Of a stretch of 64,000 nt of DNA, positions 44,949 through 53,568 are shown in pieces. The notes under the pieces are model-generated. The model ran no database searches. It saw nothing but the letters and a program-made list of their open reading frames with translations, and had not been told where the DNA came from. Both the position numbers and the translations under genes were made by a program. How positions within the stretch are numbered: the first letter of the stretch is position 1; each line of letters opens with the position of its first letter. Source of the stretch: JANRLF01 sp033762815 (lineage in GTDB: Bacteria; Bacteroidota; Bacteroidia; Chitinophagales; CAIOSU01); the NCBI GenBank assembly GCA_033762815.1, contig JANRLF010000001.1, positions 62,001 through 126,000 of the forward strand. The letters are read 5' to 3'.

Positions 44949-45334
44949 AGCAGCTATTGACAGTTTGCTGCTTGCTTGTTTCGATGTTCGCAGTAAGTCA
45001 AAATTCGGGCAATATAGAGATTGTAGCCGATAGCAGGTTGGATGAGCTAATGGACCTGTACCATAAAGAGGATTCGAAATCGCCTGTTGTTATGGGCTAT
45101 CGAATCCAGCTTTTTTCTAGCAGCAGCCGCTCTGAAGCACAGGCACAGAAAGATAAGTTCTATGCCCAATTTCCGGATATCAGGCCTTTTATTGAGTATC
45201 AGGCACCTAATTTCAAGCTGCGTATAGGTACTTACCGTAATCGAATGGAGGCTTACCGCGATTTGACCCGAGTGAACCTTCTATACCCTAACGCTTTTAT
45301 CGTAAAAACGGAGATACCATTAAATGACTTATAG
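44945..45334 (+). CDS. Secreted SPOR-domain protein
   Basis: A 129-aa protein with a signal peptide (MKQLLTVCCLLVSMFAVSQ). A single SPOR domain (GYRIQLFSSSSRSEAQAQKDKF ... FKLRIGTYRNRMEAYRDL) takes up the rest. SPOR domains bind peptidoglycan stripped of stem peptides, often at division sites. The ATG overlaps the deoC stop (ATGA), so it is translationally coupled. Confidence 0.9.
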   Translation: MKQLLTVCCLLVSMFAVSQNSGNIEIVADSRLDELMDLYHKEDSKSPVVMGYRIQLFSSSSRSEAQAQKDKFYAQFPDIRPFIEYQAPNFKLRIGTYRNRMEAYRDLTRVNLLYPNAFIVKTEIPLNDL

Positions 45335-45370
45335 TAGTTTGTTACTATAAGCGCACTCCCTTACCAAAAA

Positions 45371-46708
45371 CTAATACGGTCTGTTTTCTTTGGGCTTATT
45401 GTCGGCTTGTTTGAAGTCGGCCTTGTTCACCGCTGACTGCTTGCCCAAATAAGTCCATTTAATGGCTTTACTGTATTTATCAAAAACCCGGTTCAGGTCT
45501 TTTAGGGTCACCGCATTAACCTTTTCCGTAAACGTTTCAGCCAATGTCCAATCACCTGCTATTTCGGCCATTCCCAAGGTTTGCGATTGTGATGATGAAG
45601 ATTCTTGACCCATAAAATAATCGGTCAAGAAGCCTTGTTTGGTATTAACCAATTCTCCCTCTTTAAAACCATACTTTTTTACGGAATCAATAATTTCTAC
45701 CATCACGCTCATGGATTGTTTGGGATCGGTAGTGGTAATATAGATGGCATTGTATGGATTTTTAATGACTCCAGATGAGTAAAATGCTGCAGGAGCATAA
45801 CTTAGGCTACGTTTAGTACGCAGTTCAAGGAAAAAGCGGTCGTTCATAATAGACATGGCCACACGCATGGGAATGCCGTCCGCTTCGTTCCAAGTAGGTG
45901 CGCTCATTACGCCACGAATGTAATTGGTGGCAATGTCGCGATCTTCAATAAAATCGCCTCCAGTAGTTATCAATGTGCGCTTTTCGAAGGTGGCAGGGGT
46001 GCCCAAAGCTAGTTTCGAAAGGGATTTTTTGATTTTAGCGGTAAGGTCAGCTTCTGTAATGTTGCCTACTACCACCAAAAATACCCGTTGTTTACCAATA
46101 GTATTTTTATAATATTGTTTCACGTCGTCCAATGTGATTTTTGCCAAACTTTCAGGCGAACCATTAGGGACTTTTTCATAGTTAGTACCCGCAAATGCGT
46201 TTTTCATTGCCAATTGGCGTAGGTAAGCATCAGGGTTTGATATTGCCTCTTTCGCCGCAGTAATCATTTGTTCTTGAGTCAATTTAAACTCTTTAGGGTC
46301 GAAAGCTGGGTTCATAATAGCATCAGTGTACAACTCCCATGATTTGTCCCAAAACATTTTAATGCAAGTCATGCTCATCGAACCAAAATCATATGTACTT
46401 TCTGAACCAAAACTGGTCCCAATCTTTTCTGCTTGAGTGTTGAAATCTACCTTGTTCAGTTTGGTCGTACCCCCTGTCATGGCAATATTGAAGGCCAATG
46501 ATTCAATGCCCTCCTTGGCTTTAGGATAGTTAGCCGTACCGCCTTCCACAAAAAGACGGGCACTGATTACTTCCTTAGGAGTGTTTTTTAGAATTACTTT
46601 GAGTCCATCAACGGTAAACTCCTTGGTTTGTGCAAAAGCGCCAACGGCAATGAAGCATAACAGAAAAACAGCAATCATTGAACGGTGATAGGTGATAATA
46701 GCAGTCAT
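45371..46708 (-). CDS. M16-family peptidase homologue lacking the zinc motif
   Basis: A 445-aa periplasmic or envelope protein with signal peptide (an internal ATG at 46678 also gives one). It has the paired M16 fold, but the HxxEH position reads GIESLAFNIAMTG, so the zinc ligands are absent. It is the usual non-catalytic partner of the M16 gene upstream. The conserved C-terminal-domain motif with the substrate-binding Arg/Tyr is in RTKRSLSYAPAAFYSS. It is 8 bp downstream of its partner. Confidence 0.92.
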   Translation of the reverse strand: MTAIITYHRSMIAVFLLCFIAVGAFAQTKEFTVDGLKVILKNTPKEVISARLFVEGGTANYPKAKEGIESLAFNIAMTGGTTKLNKVDFNTQAEKIGTSFGSESTYDFGSMSMTCIKMFWDKSWELYTDAIMNPAFDPKEFKLTQEQMITAAKEAISNPDAYLRQLAMKNAFAGTNYEKVPNGSPESLAKITLDDVKQYYKNTIGKQRVFLVVVGNITEADLTAKIKKSLSKLALGTPATFEKRTLITTGGDFIEDRDIATNYIRGVMSAPTWNEADGIPMRVAMSIMNDRFFLELRTKRSLSYAPAAFYSSGVIKNPYNAIYITTTDPKQSMSVMVEIIDSVKKYGFKEGELVNTKQGFLTDYFMGQESSSSQSQTLGMAEIAGDWTLAETFTEKVNAVTLKDLNRVFDKYSKAIKWTYLGKQSAVNKADFKQADNKPKENRPY

Positions 46709-46716
46709 GGCCGTAA

Positions 46717-48090
46717 TTATTTTTTAGTGATAGATTCAAATGTGTCAACTTTCAGCATTTCTTTCATGGCTGGCGATATCAGCAACCCATTAACGTGGGG
46801 CTTACCCTTAATGTACTTTTGTACATAATCCTTAATATCTTGGCGAGTTACTTTTTTGATATTGTCCACATAATTGGTGTAATAATCGATATTGGCCGAT
46901 GCCCACCAGTAAGTAACGGTATGCACAAAATCGCTAGTGCTTTCCTTACTATAAGCATCTTGTATGGCTAGTAAGTTTTTCGCCGTCTCCAGTTGCTCAT
47001 CGGTAAAGTAGGAGTCACTGTCCCACTGTTCAATGTTCTTCAACAGTACTTCATAGGCTTCGGTCAGCTTCTGAGGATTGGGAACCAAAATGATATTGAT
47101 TGGCCCCACATATTTGCAAGTTTGGTAGCTTACCTGTACTTGGTAGGCCAGTCCAGCATCTACAAGTTCTTGTTGAAGTTTGGAAGATGTCTGTTGCAGG
47201 ATATACGACAATACATCGGCAGCAAAAGTAGCCTTCACATCTGAACGGGTATCGGGCCCATGATATCCAAGCAAAATAATGGGCACTTGGCTGTTTTGGT
47301 TTATAGTGATAAAAGAGCTTGTCTTTTCCAAGGGCGTAAACTCCGGTACTGGCCATTTTTGGAAAGGGTCGAAATCTGCCGGTTTCCAATCGCCGTAAAT
47401 GGCTTTTGCCTTGGCAAAGATGTCCATATGCTTTACATCGCCGGCTACCACTAGTATAGAGTTATTCGGATAATAATACTTGTTTTGAATGGTGCGCATC
47501 TTTTCGGTAGTCGCCGTTAAAATGATATCATGGTTGCCAATTACATTCTTACGGCTGTACAAATCGCCCCACATAGCTTTGGCCATGTCATCAAACAAAA
47601 AGTGGGTGGGGTCTGATTCCGAACGTTGAAACTCTCCATCTACTACTGGGTTTTCGTTCTTCATTTCTTCTTCTAAAAACAATGGGTAACGGATGGCCGA
47701 ATTCATGAAACGCAGCCCATCTTCCACTTTTGCAGTGCTCAGTGTCACAAAGTAGTTTACCCGTTCGTTGCTGGTAGTCCCGTTGAAACTAATACCTAGT
47801 TCTTGTACCCTTTGCATAAATGCTTCTTGAGAGGGAAGTTCTTTATTGGCTTTGAAGAACATGTGTTCATAAAGGTGCGATAGGCCATTATACTCTGGAC
47901 TTTCGGTGTAACTGCCATTTTTTACGCAAATTTCTATTGTGGCCAGTGGCACCGATGGGTCTTCTATGACCAGTACCTCCAATCCGTTCTCCAATTTGGT
48001 AAGGTGGAAATTCGCAGGCAATTTGTTTTGCGCATGCAATGAGCAACTTGCCATTAACAAAAATCCGAGCAATACGGCTATTCTGTTCAT
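46717..48090 (-). CDS. M16-family zinc metallopeptidase (catalytic subunit)
   Basis: A 457-aa secreted pitrilysin-like peptidase. The signal peptide (MNRIAVLLGFLLMASCSLHAQ) contains a Cys in a lipobox-like ASC context, so a lipoprotein is possible. HLYEH at about 67-71 is the inverted zinc motif HxxEH, with the downstream Glu ligand in the ERVNYFVTLSTAKVEDGL region. Together with the next gene it should form the heterodimeric M16 protease. Confidence 0.93.
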   Translation of the reverse strand: MNRIAVLLGFLLMASCSLHAQNKLPANFHLTKLENGLEVLVIEDPSVPLATIEICVKNGSYTESPEYNGLSHLYEHMFFKANKELPSQEAFMQRVQELGISFNGTTSNERVNYFVTLSTAKVEDGLRFMNSAIRYPLFLEEEMKNENPVVDGEFQRSESDPTHFLFDDMAKAMWGDLYSRKNVIGNHDIILTATTEKMRTIQNKYYYPNNSILVVAGDVKHMDIFAKAKAIYGDWKPADFDPFQKWPVPEFTPLEKTSSFITINQNSQVPIILLGYHGPDTRSDVKATFAADVLSYILQQTSSKLQQELVDAGLAYQVQVSYQTCKYVGPINIILVPNPQKLTEAYEVLLKNIEQWDSDSYFTDEQLETAKNLLAIQDAYSKESTSDFVHTVTYWWASANIDYYTNYVDNIKKVTRQDIKDYVQKYIKGKPHVNGLLISPAMKEMLKVDTFESITKK

Positions 48091-48378
48091 TATGTCAATT
48101 TTTGTGATGTCGAAATTACGGTTTTTGCTGCATACTCCTAACTCTTTCGACCAACAGGGGTATTTTACCTACATGTGTTGCCTAGTTCCCCAAAATATGG
48201 GGTTAGCTAACCTCAATTGTTTCGTTTCCATCTAAATAGATAAGAAGGTTAAAGTGCCAGAAACTACGGCAGCACTAGATTATAGCTTCATGATAGGTAA
48301 GGATGCCAAACTGCTTGGCATGCTTTTGCTATACTGGTTTAACAGCTACGAAATGTTTGAAACCTTAAAAAATAAGTT
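48091..48378. other. Intergenic region with palindromes
   Basis: No gene seen. GGTTAGCTAACC (48201-48212) is a perfect 12-bp palindrome next to a CCCC/GGGG hairpin. ATGCCAA (48303-48309) and TTGGCAT (48315-48321) form a 7-bp hairpin followed by GCTTTTGC. These lie between the divergent M16 operon and the small membrane-protein gene. Confidence 0.45.
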
Positions 48379-48534
48379 ATGAGCAACTTACTTTATTTAA
48401 TAGCCGTGCTGCTAATTATAGGATGGGCAGTTGGTTTTTTTGCTTACAGCGCTGGTGGTTTGATCCACGTATTGCTGGTAATAGCAGTTATTGCAATTGT
48501 ACTACGTTTGATTCGCGGACGTGAAGTGGTATAA
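48379..48534 (+). CDS. lmo0937-type small membrane protein
   Basis: A 51-aa protein: MSNLLYLIAVLLIIGWAVG at the start, then FFAYSAGGLIHVLLVIAVI and a basic end RLIRGREVV. Two transmembrane helices are joined by AYSAGGL, which matches the widespread lmo0937 family of tiny membrane proteins, usually stress-related and of unknown mechanism. It is too short for routine ORF thresholds. It precedes a cluster of other small envelope proteins. Confidence 0.88.
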   Translation: MSNLLYLIAVLLIIGWAVGFFAYSAGGLIHVLLVIAVIAIVLRLIRGREVV

Positions 48535-48586
48535 ACTGGATACCTAGCCACACAAAGAAATCAAAGATAGATAGGTAGGGGAAGAG

Positions 48587-48619
48587 GCAGGGATAGGCAT
48601 CATTGATTCCTATCCCTGC
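48587..48619. terminator. Hairpin after the lmo0937-type gene
   Basis: GCAGGGATAGG (48587-48597) and CCTATCCCTGC (48609-48619) form a perfect 11-bp stem with an 11-nt loop. There is no clear T run, so it may terminate weakly or stabilise the 3' end. Confidence 0.5.
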
Positions 48620-48668
48620 TGATTATTGGGATGAACACATTTCTGTATCAATAATAATCATTAATTCT

Positions 48669-48992
48669 ATGGAAATCAATCAGTATGGTACTATGGTGGA
48701 TGCAGTGAATGGCTTAAAAGCCAAGGGGTTTTTAGGTGATTTCAATATTGATGAAGAAGGACTGTATGTAACGGACAACAAGGAAAAGCATTTTCTTGCT
48801 GAGGAGGTAGAAGTAGTTGAATTCCATCGTTTTGAAGGGATGTCCGACCCAGGGGACATGTCCATTGTGTACGCTCTTCAATTGACTGATGGAACCAAGG
48901 GTATTTTAATTGATATGTTCGGAACTTATAGTAGTGCTAAGGTTTCTGAGTTCTTCAAGCATATCGGGAATATCAAACATAACGAACACTGA
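48669..48992 (+). CDS. Small conserved protein (often mislabelled phosphoribosylpyrophosphate synthetase)
   Basis: A 107-aa soluble protein beginning MEINQYGTMVDAVNGLKAKGF. It matches a short Bacteroidota family with the pattern xTVxxAVxxLKxxGY...DF and EVYRFEGxSDPxDxAVVYAI (here VEFHRFEGMSDPGDMSIVYAL). Database entries of this family are often called phosphoribosylpyrophosphate synthetase, but it is far too short for that enzyme and has none of its motifs. Function unknown. The in-frame ATG at 48603 lies inside the hairpin and is rejected as start. It is 2 bp from the next gene. Confidence 0.8.
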   Translation: MEINQYGTMVDAVNGLKAKGFLGDFNIDEEGLYVTDNKEKHFLAEEVEVVEFHRFEGMSDPGDMSIVYALQLTDGTKGILIDMFGTYSSAKVSEFFKHIGNIKHNEH

Positions 48993-48994
48993 GT

Positions 48995-50167
48995 ATGAAA
49001 TTCCGAGAACGTCTGCGTAGAATGCCCCGTTGGGCCCTGTATACTGTATTGGGTGTGGTAGTATTGATTATCGCCATTCGCATAGCCTTGCCGTTTGTGG
49101 TACTGAAATATGTAAACAAAACCTTGGCTGGGCTTGACGGATACACCGGCCATGTGGAAGATGTGGACATGAATCTCTACAGAGGGGCTTACCTAATTGA
49201 AGGTATCAATTTGCATCAGGTAGATTCCAATGGTGTCCGCACACCGTTTGTAGATATTGGCCAAATCGATATTTCTATACACTGGAAAGCCTTATTACAA
49301 GGTTCGATAGTGGGTGAAATCATTGTTGTAAACCCAGTGGTGAAATTTGCCGCAGCCACTGATACCAGTGAAGCCGTAACCGGTGAGGGGGTTGACTGGC
49401 GGCAACCAGTCAAAGACTTGGTGCCGCTTAAAATCAATCGTTTTGAGATACAAAATGGTTCGGTGCATTATCTGGATAGGGGTAGTAGTCCAAAAGTGGA
49501 TGTATATGCCAACAGATTGTATGTGGTGGCCACCAATCTTACCAATAGCTTGGATGTATCAGAATCATTGGTAGCTACTATTGACGCAAAGGCCATGGTA
49601 ATGAACCAAGCTCCATTTTCCCTACGCTGTAAGCTAGACCCCTACGATAGCAAAGGTACATTTAATGTAGACCTTACCCTGCAGGATTTGCAAATCGTTA
49701 AGCTGAACGATTTTATGAAGGCATACATAAAAGCCGATGCAGAGAAAGGGACATTCAGTTTATATGCGGAAATGCAAGCTAAGCAAGGTGCCTTTGAGGG
49801 TTATGCCAAGCCGCTAATTAAAGACATTAAACTGCTGAGTATTCCCAATGATAAAGATGAAGGCTTTTTCAGCATGTTATGGCAAGGCATTGCAGGCTTG
49901 TTCGTAAAGGCAGTAGAGAATTTGCCCAATGACCAAGTGGCTACCAAAATTCCTTTTTACGGTAGGTTGGATGACCCAAAAGTCAAGGTGTGGCCAACTA
50001 TTGGAGCTTTGCTTAAAAATGCCTTTATACAGGCACTAAGGCCGCATCTAGATAACGAAATTGGTTCGAATAGCCTGGCAGAAAAGCCTATTGAGGGGGT
50101 AAATGTGAAAAACCCTGAAGAAAAGTCGAAGCGGGAGACAAGGCAAGAAAAACGGAAGAAAAACTGA
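48995..50167 (+). CDS. DUF748/AsmA-like membrane-anchored protein
   Basis: A 390-aa protein with a basic N-terminus and one transmembrane helix (about 15-36), then a repetitive beta-rich periplasmic domain (GYTGHVEDVDMNLYRGAYLIEGINL). It ends in a highly charged Lys/Arg/Glu tail. DUF748 belongs to the AsmA-like group thought to bridge inner and outer membrane for lipid movement. Its TGA overlaps the ATG of the next gene. Confidence 0.82.
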   Translation: MKFRERLRRMPRWALYTVLGVVVLIIAIRIALPFVVLKYVNKTLAGLDGYTGHVEDVDMNLYRGAYLIEGINLHQVDSNGVRTPFVDIGQIDISIHWKALLQGSIVGEIIVVNPVVKFAAATDTSEAVTGEGVDWRQPVKDLVPLKINRFEIQNGSVHYLDRGSSPKVDVYANRLYVVATNLTNSLDVSESLVATIDAKAMVMNQAPFSLRCKLDPYDSKGTFNVDLTLQDLQIVKLNDFMKAYIKADAEKGTFSLYAEMQAKQGAFEGYAKPLIKDIKLLSIPNDKDEGFFSMLWQGIAGLFVKAVENLPNDQVATKIPFYGRLDDPKVKVWPTIGALLKNAFIQALRPHLDNEIGSNSLAEKPIEGVNVKNPEEKSKRETRQEKRKKN

Positions 50168-51078
50168 TGAAGGCACAGCATATTATCTTATTGGTATTGG
50201 CAATCGCTATTGCGATTGGTGCCGTGCTATTTTTCACTATTCCGCACAAATTGTTTGCAGCGTACATTCCAAAGGTGCAGCAAATTGAGGTGGTAGATAT
50301 GATAGTGTATCCTGACAAGGCCACTATGAAATATAAAATAGCAGTAATCAATGATGGCCCAGTAGAAGCCTTACTGGACAGTGTGAGTTATAAAGTGTAT
50401 TTCGATACGATTGAGTTTTCCAGCGGTTCGCAAAAGTTTGATAAGCACTATGACAAAGATGGGAATGATACCTTGACATTGCCCCTGAGTATGTCCTTCG
50501 ATAAATTAGATGCCGCTTTTGAAAGTTTTAAGCGGAAAGACAGCACCGATTTGAGGATAACTTTCCTCAGTCATTTTCGATTGCCTATCATAGGCGCTTA
50601 TGAGGTGCCCATGGAAGTAGCGGTACGAATGCCGTCACTGATACGCCCAGAAGTGAAAGTGGTAAACGTTGACTTAACGAAGTTTCAACTGATAGGCAAG
50701 GAATTCGGCGTGAGGGCCGATATCATGCTCATCAACAAAAACAATATTGCCTTTAAAACCGATAGCCTGAAACTGTTCATGAGCATCCCAGGATGCCTGG
50801 AAGGCAATATCATCCATACCGATACAATAGAAATTAAAGCTAAAGACTCCAGCCGAATAAGTATTCCAGTGGAAATAAATGAGCTGAAGATTGTAAAAAC
50901 GGCATGGAAATTTCTATTCGATAAAGAGGAATTGGAGTATATCGTTACGGGTAATATGAATTTGATATTGCCCATTGAGCAGGCGGAAAAGGTAAAAGTG
51001 AAAATTAAGACCAATGGACTTACCCCGTTTGCCGGCGGTAAAGAGGAAGCCCGAGAAAAAGGGAAAGATAAAAAGTAA
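50167..51078 (+). CDS. Membrane-anchored LEA14/WHy-like protein
   Basis: A 303-aa protein with an N-terminal hydrophobic helix (about 5-26). Two beta-sandwich units resembling water-stress (WHy/LEA14) domains follow (about 40-160 and 170-280), then a charged tail GGKEEAREKGKDKK. It overlaps the DUF748 gene by one base, so the two are co-translated and probably act together at the envelope. Family assignment rests on pattern only. Confidence 0.6.
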   Translation: MKAQHIILLVLAIAIAIGAVLFFTIPHKLFAAYIPKVQQIEVVDMIVYPDKATMKYKIAVINDGPVEALLDSVSYKVYFDTIEFSSGSQKFDKHYDKDGNDTLTLPLSMSFDKLDAAFESFKRKDSTDLRITFLSHFRLPIIGAYEVPMEVAVRMPSLIRPEVKVVNVDLTKFQLIGKEFGVRADIMLINKNNIAFKTDSLKLFMSIPGCLEGNIIHTDTIEIKAKDSSRISIPVEINELKIVKTAWKFLFDKEELEYIVTGNMNLILPIEQAEKVKVKIKTNGLTPFAGGKEEAREKGKDKK

Positions 51079-51099
51079 CCCATAAAACTGACCATAAAT

Positions 51100-51429
51100 A
51101 TGAAAACCAAAGAAATGATTAACGAAGCAAAGCATATGGCTGAAGAACATTTGAATGGCCATCACAAATCCAGCTTTATCAATGGCAAATCCTTTTTTAC
51201 CTTTTTGGCTGGTGCTGCGGTAGGAGTAGGTGTAGGTATTTACCTGGCCTCTGATGCAGGAAAAGAATTGCGCGAGCAATTGAGTGAACGTTTTTCAGGC
51301 CTGAACGATAAGATAAAGGATACTGTGGAAACCTTCAGTGAAAAATTCGGTGATATGGCCAGTAATGTCACAGGCGACCATAACCAAGGCGGTGGTCAAC
51401 AAGAAGGGGCCCAAGGACACCAAGGATAA
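51100..51429 (+). CDS. YtxH-domain protein
   Basis: A 109-aa protein with one glycine-rich membrane helix, FFTFLAGAAVGVGVGIYLA, directly followed by SDAGKELREQLSERF, the YtxH signature, and an amphipathic helix. The C-terminus is Gln/Gly-rich. YtxH proteins are stress-induced small membrane proteins. It sits 21 bp after the LEA-like gene and 31 bp before the holin-like gene. Confidence 0.9.
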   Translation: MKTKEMINEAKHMAEEHLNGHHKSSFINGKSFFTFLAGAAVGVGVGIYLASDAGKELREQLSERFSGLNDKIKDTVETFSEKFGDMASNVTGDHNQGGGQQEGAQGHQG

Positions 51430-51460
51430 GCACTAAACAATCACCACAACCCACCAAACC

Positions 51461-51850
51461 ATGACAGATCCCAGCATTTCCGATATCATATCCGAGGCTA
51501 CAGAAAATGCCAGAGCATATGTAAATGTGCAGCTTGACCATATTAAACTGACTACTGCCGAGAAATTGGCCAAAATCAGTTCGTGGATTATTACCAATTT
51601 TTTATTGGCGATTATGCTGGCGTTGGTGCTGGGATTTGCTACGGTGGCTGTAGTACTGCTTTTGGGCAGGGCAATGGATAATTATCCGCTGGCTTTCTTT
51701 TTTGGGGCTGTTATCCACCTGGCATTAGCAGGTTGGGTTTTGTGGATGCGCAAAAAAATGATTGCCGAACCATTACTAAGAGTGTTTCTGAAGGAGTTAT
51801 TTGAGGATAAGAAAGACGACGATGATGAACTGGAGCAACCAAAGGCTTAG
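51461..51850 (+). CDS. Phage-holin-family-like (YqjE/DUF1469) membrane protein
   Basis: A 129-aa protein with an N-terminal amphipathic helix, two transmembrane helices (about 45-70 and 78-95) separated by MDNYPL, and an acidic Asp-rich C-terminus. The pattern fits the YqjE/Holin-X-type family, which is commonly found beside YtxH-like proteins and is not phage-derived in this setting. It overlaps the next gene by 29 bp. Confidence 0.78.
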   Translation: MTDPSISDIISEATENARAYVNVQLDHIKLTTAEKLAKISSWIITNFLLAIMLALVLGFATVAVVLLLGRAMDNYPLAFFFGAVIHLALAGWVLWMRKKMIAEPLLRVFLKELFEDKKDDDDELEQPKA

Positions 51851-52184
51851 TGAATTGCGTACTATGGATGATGTTGCTATAGAAAAACGCAGACTAAAGG
51901 CCGAAAGAAAACTGATACTGGGAAAGCTGCATGTCGACTGGTATTATGCCAAAGAATTCATGAAGCCAAGAAACCTACTGCTATTGGCCATGGATAAGTT
52001 GACGGGGGGATGGAGCACCCGAATTCGCCACTTATCAGAGCAATACACGGCTGAAGGGACTTGGTTTCACCGTATTGCCCATTCGCCGGTGATGCGCTAC
52101 TTGCCTTTTAGCTTGATAGTGGGCATTAAACTTTACCGAATGTACCGGAAGGGCAAGAATTTTATTGGCATATTTAGAAGGTAA
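51822..52184 (+). CDS. Small basic protein of unknown function
   Basis: A 120-aa protein starting MMNWSNQRLSELRTMDDVAIEK within the end of the holin-like gene. It is basic, with a central helix (RLKAERKLILGKLHVDWYYAKEF) and a hydrophobic segment near the C-terminus (YLPFSLIVGIKLYRMYRK). Co-location suggests an accessory to the holin-like/YtxH pair. I recognise no named family. Confidence 0.65.
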   Translation: MMNWSNQRLSELRTMDDVAIEKRRLKAERKLILGKLHVDWYYAKEFMKPRNLLLLAMDKLTGGWSTRIRHLSEQYTAEGTWFHRIAHSPVMRYLPFSLIVGIKLYRMYRKGKNFIGIFRR

Positions 52185-52223
52185 TTAATTTCTATTTCGA
52201 AATTTGCCTGTTGAATATTAGCT

Positions 52224-53144
52224 ATGGCATTACAGGCGCGTGCGAGAAAACTTTGGGAATTGATAAAAGGTACCTTTCACAAGTTTAGTGAGGAGGATAC
52301 CATGAACCATGCCGCCGCCTTGGCTTACTATACTATATTTTCGCTTCCGCCTATTCTTATCATCGTTATACATACAGCCGGCTTGTTTTATGCTGAAAAT
52401 AGTGTGCGGGAAGATATCGTAAAAGAAGTAGGGGAATTGGTAGGCCAGGATGGGGCTAGGCAATTGGAAGCCACCATACATGATGTGGGGATATTGAAGC
52501 AGAGCTTTTGGAGTGCTTCTTTGGGATTGATTACCCTATTTTTCACCGCAACTACCGTATTCATAACCATACAAAATACCCTGAACAGCATTTTTCGGGT
52601 GAAGCCTAAACCTAGGAAGGGTTATATAAAGCTGATTCGCGACAGGGCATTGTCATTTGCCATGATTTTGGGGGTTGCCTTCATCCTTTTGGTATCGCTT
52701 ATTTTAGAAGCATTGATAAGGTATTTCAGTGGTTTAATTGAGCGGGCATTCCCTAGGTTGGATATTCTGGTTGCGCTCACCACTTCCTTTTTGCTGCCAT
52801 TTGTGATTACCACCCTTCTGTTTGCCATGATTTTCAAATGGTTGCCGGATGTGAAAATCCGCTGGAAGGATACTTTAGTGGGCGCATTTGTAACCGCCCT
52901 CTTGTTTTCCGTGGGCAAGCTGTTGATTGGCTATTATGTGGGCAGTAGCAATGTTGCCACTATTTATGATGCCGCAGGTTCGGTGCTGGTCATATTGGTA
53001 TGGGTGTTTTATACCTCTGTCATCTTTTTTTTCGGGGCGCAATTTACTTATGTGTATGCCCGCTTTTATGGCAAACACATACGTCCTGCCTCTTATGCGG
53101 TGCGTATTGTGCAAAAAGAAATGGAAGTGGATACGGAAGAATAA
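52224..53144 (+). CDS. YihY/BrkB-family inner-membrane protein
   Basis: A 306-aa protein with about six transmembrane helices. It shows AALAYYTIFSLPPILIIVIH near the N-terminus and the later DAAGSVLVILVWVFYTSVIFFFGAQFTYVYA, both typical of the YihY/BrkB family (formerly and wrongly called RNase BN). Members are proposed phospholipid or solute transport proteins. It closes the plus-strand envelope cluster. Confidence 0.93.
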   Translation: MALQARARKLWELIKGTFHKFSEEDTMNHAAALAYYTIFSLPPILIIVIHTAGLFYAENSVREDIVKEVGELVGQDGARQLEATIHDVGILKQSFWSASLGLITLFFTATTVFITIQNTLNSIFRVKPKPRKGYIKLIRDRALSFAMILGVAFILLVSLILEALIRYFSGLIERAFPRLDILVALTTSFLLPFVITTLLFAMIFKWLPDVKIRWKDTLVGAFVTALLFSVGKLLIGYYVGSSNVATIYDAAGSVLVILVWVFYTSVIFFFGAQFTYVYARFYGKHIRPASYAVRIVQKEMEVDTEE

Positions 53145-53561
53145 TTACCTCACTGCCCTTATATCTGCTGGGCAGTCCTTTTCGTAGGCGGCCTTCAGCA
53201 ATGAATCCAACTGCCTTTTTTGCAAACTATCAGTGTAAAGGTGGTTGTAGAAGCTATCAACTACCATTTCCACCGTATCGGCAAGTGCTTTGGTACGGTT
53301 AAGCAATATGGGCAGTTGTGCGCTAAATGAATCTCGCTTGGCAATGTAATAGGCGGCCTTAACGGAATCATTTCTGAACATGATACTAGAGTCTTCAGCA
53401 AAGCGGATATCGTCCGCCAACTGAAAGCGTTCGTTCTGTATGGCTTTAGCACTGCATTGCAGTTTTGCCAAATACTCGGCATCGCCCTGCATATTGTGCT
53501 GTTTTTTTTGACAACTACATATCAATAGTGTAGCTACCAATACCAATATTACCTTGTTCAT
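53145..53561 (-). CDS. Small lipoprotein of unknown function
   Basis: A 138-aa lipoprotein beginning MNKVILVLVATLLICSC with the lipobox Cys at 17. The mature part is helical and charged. The start at 53561 leaves 7 bp after the haloperoxidase stop; a longer frame to 53612 would overlap that gene and lose the lipobox position. It is co-transcribed with the haloperoxidase gene. Confidence 0.75.
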   Translation of the reverse strand: MNKVILVLVATLLICSCQKKQHNMQGDAEYLAKLQCSAKAIQNERFQLADDIRFAEDSSIMFRNDSVKAAYYIAKRDSFSAQLPILLNRTKALADTVEMVVDSFYNHLYTDSLQKRQLDSLLKAAYEKDCPADIRAVR

Positions 53562-53568
53562 TTTTACC

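Noticed and set aside
48201..48212. GGTTAGCTAACC as a DtxR-family operator
   Set aside because: Similar to a DtxR half-site pair, but it lies about 110 bp from the M16 start with no -7 box and no metal-related gene beside it.
51461..51850. Prophage remnant suggested by a holin-like protein
   Set aside because: No other phage genes; this family is commonly encoded with YtxH-like envelope proteins.
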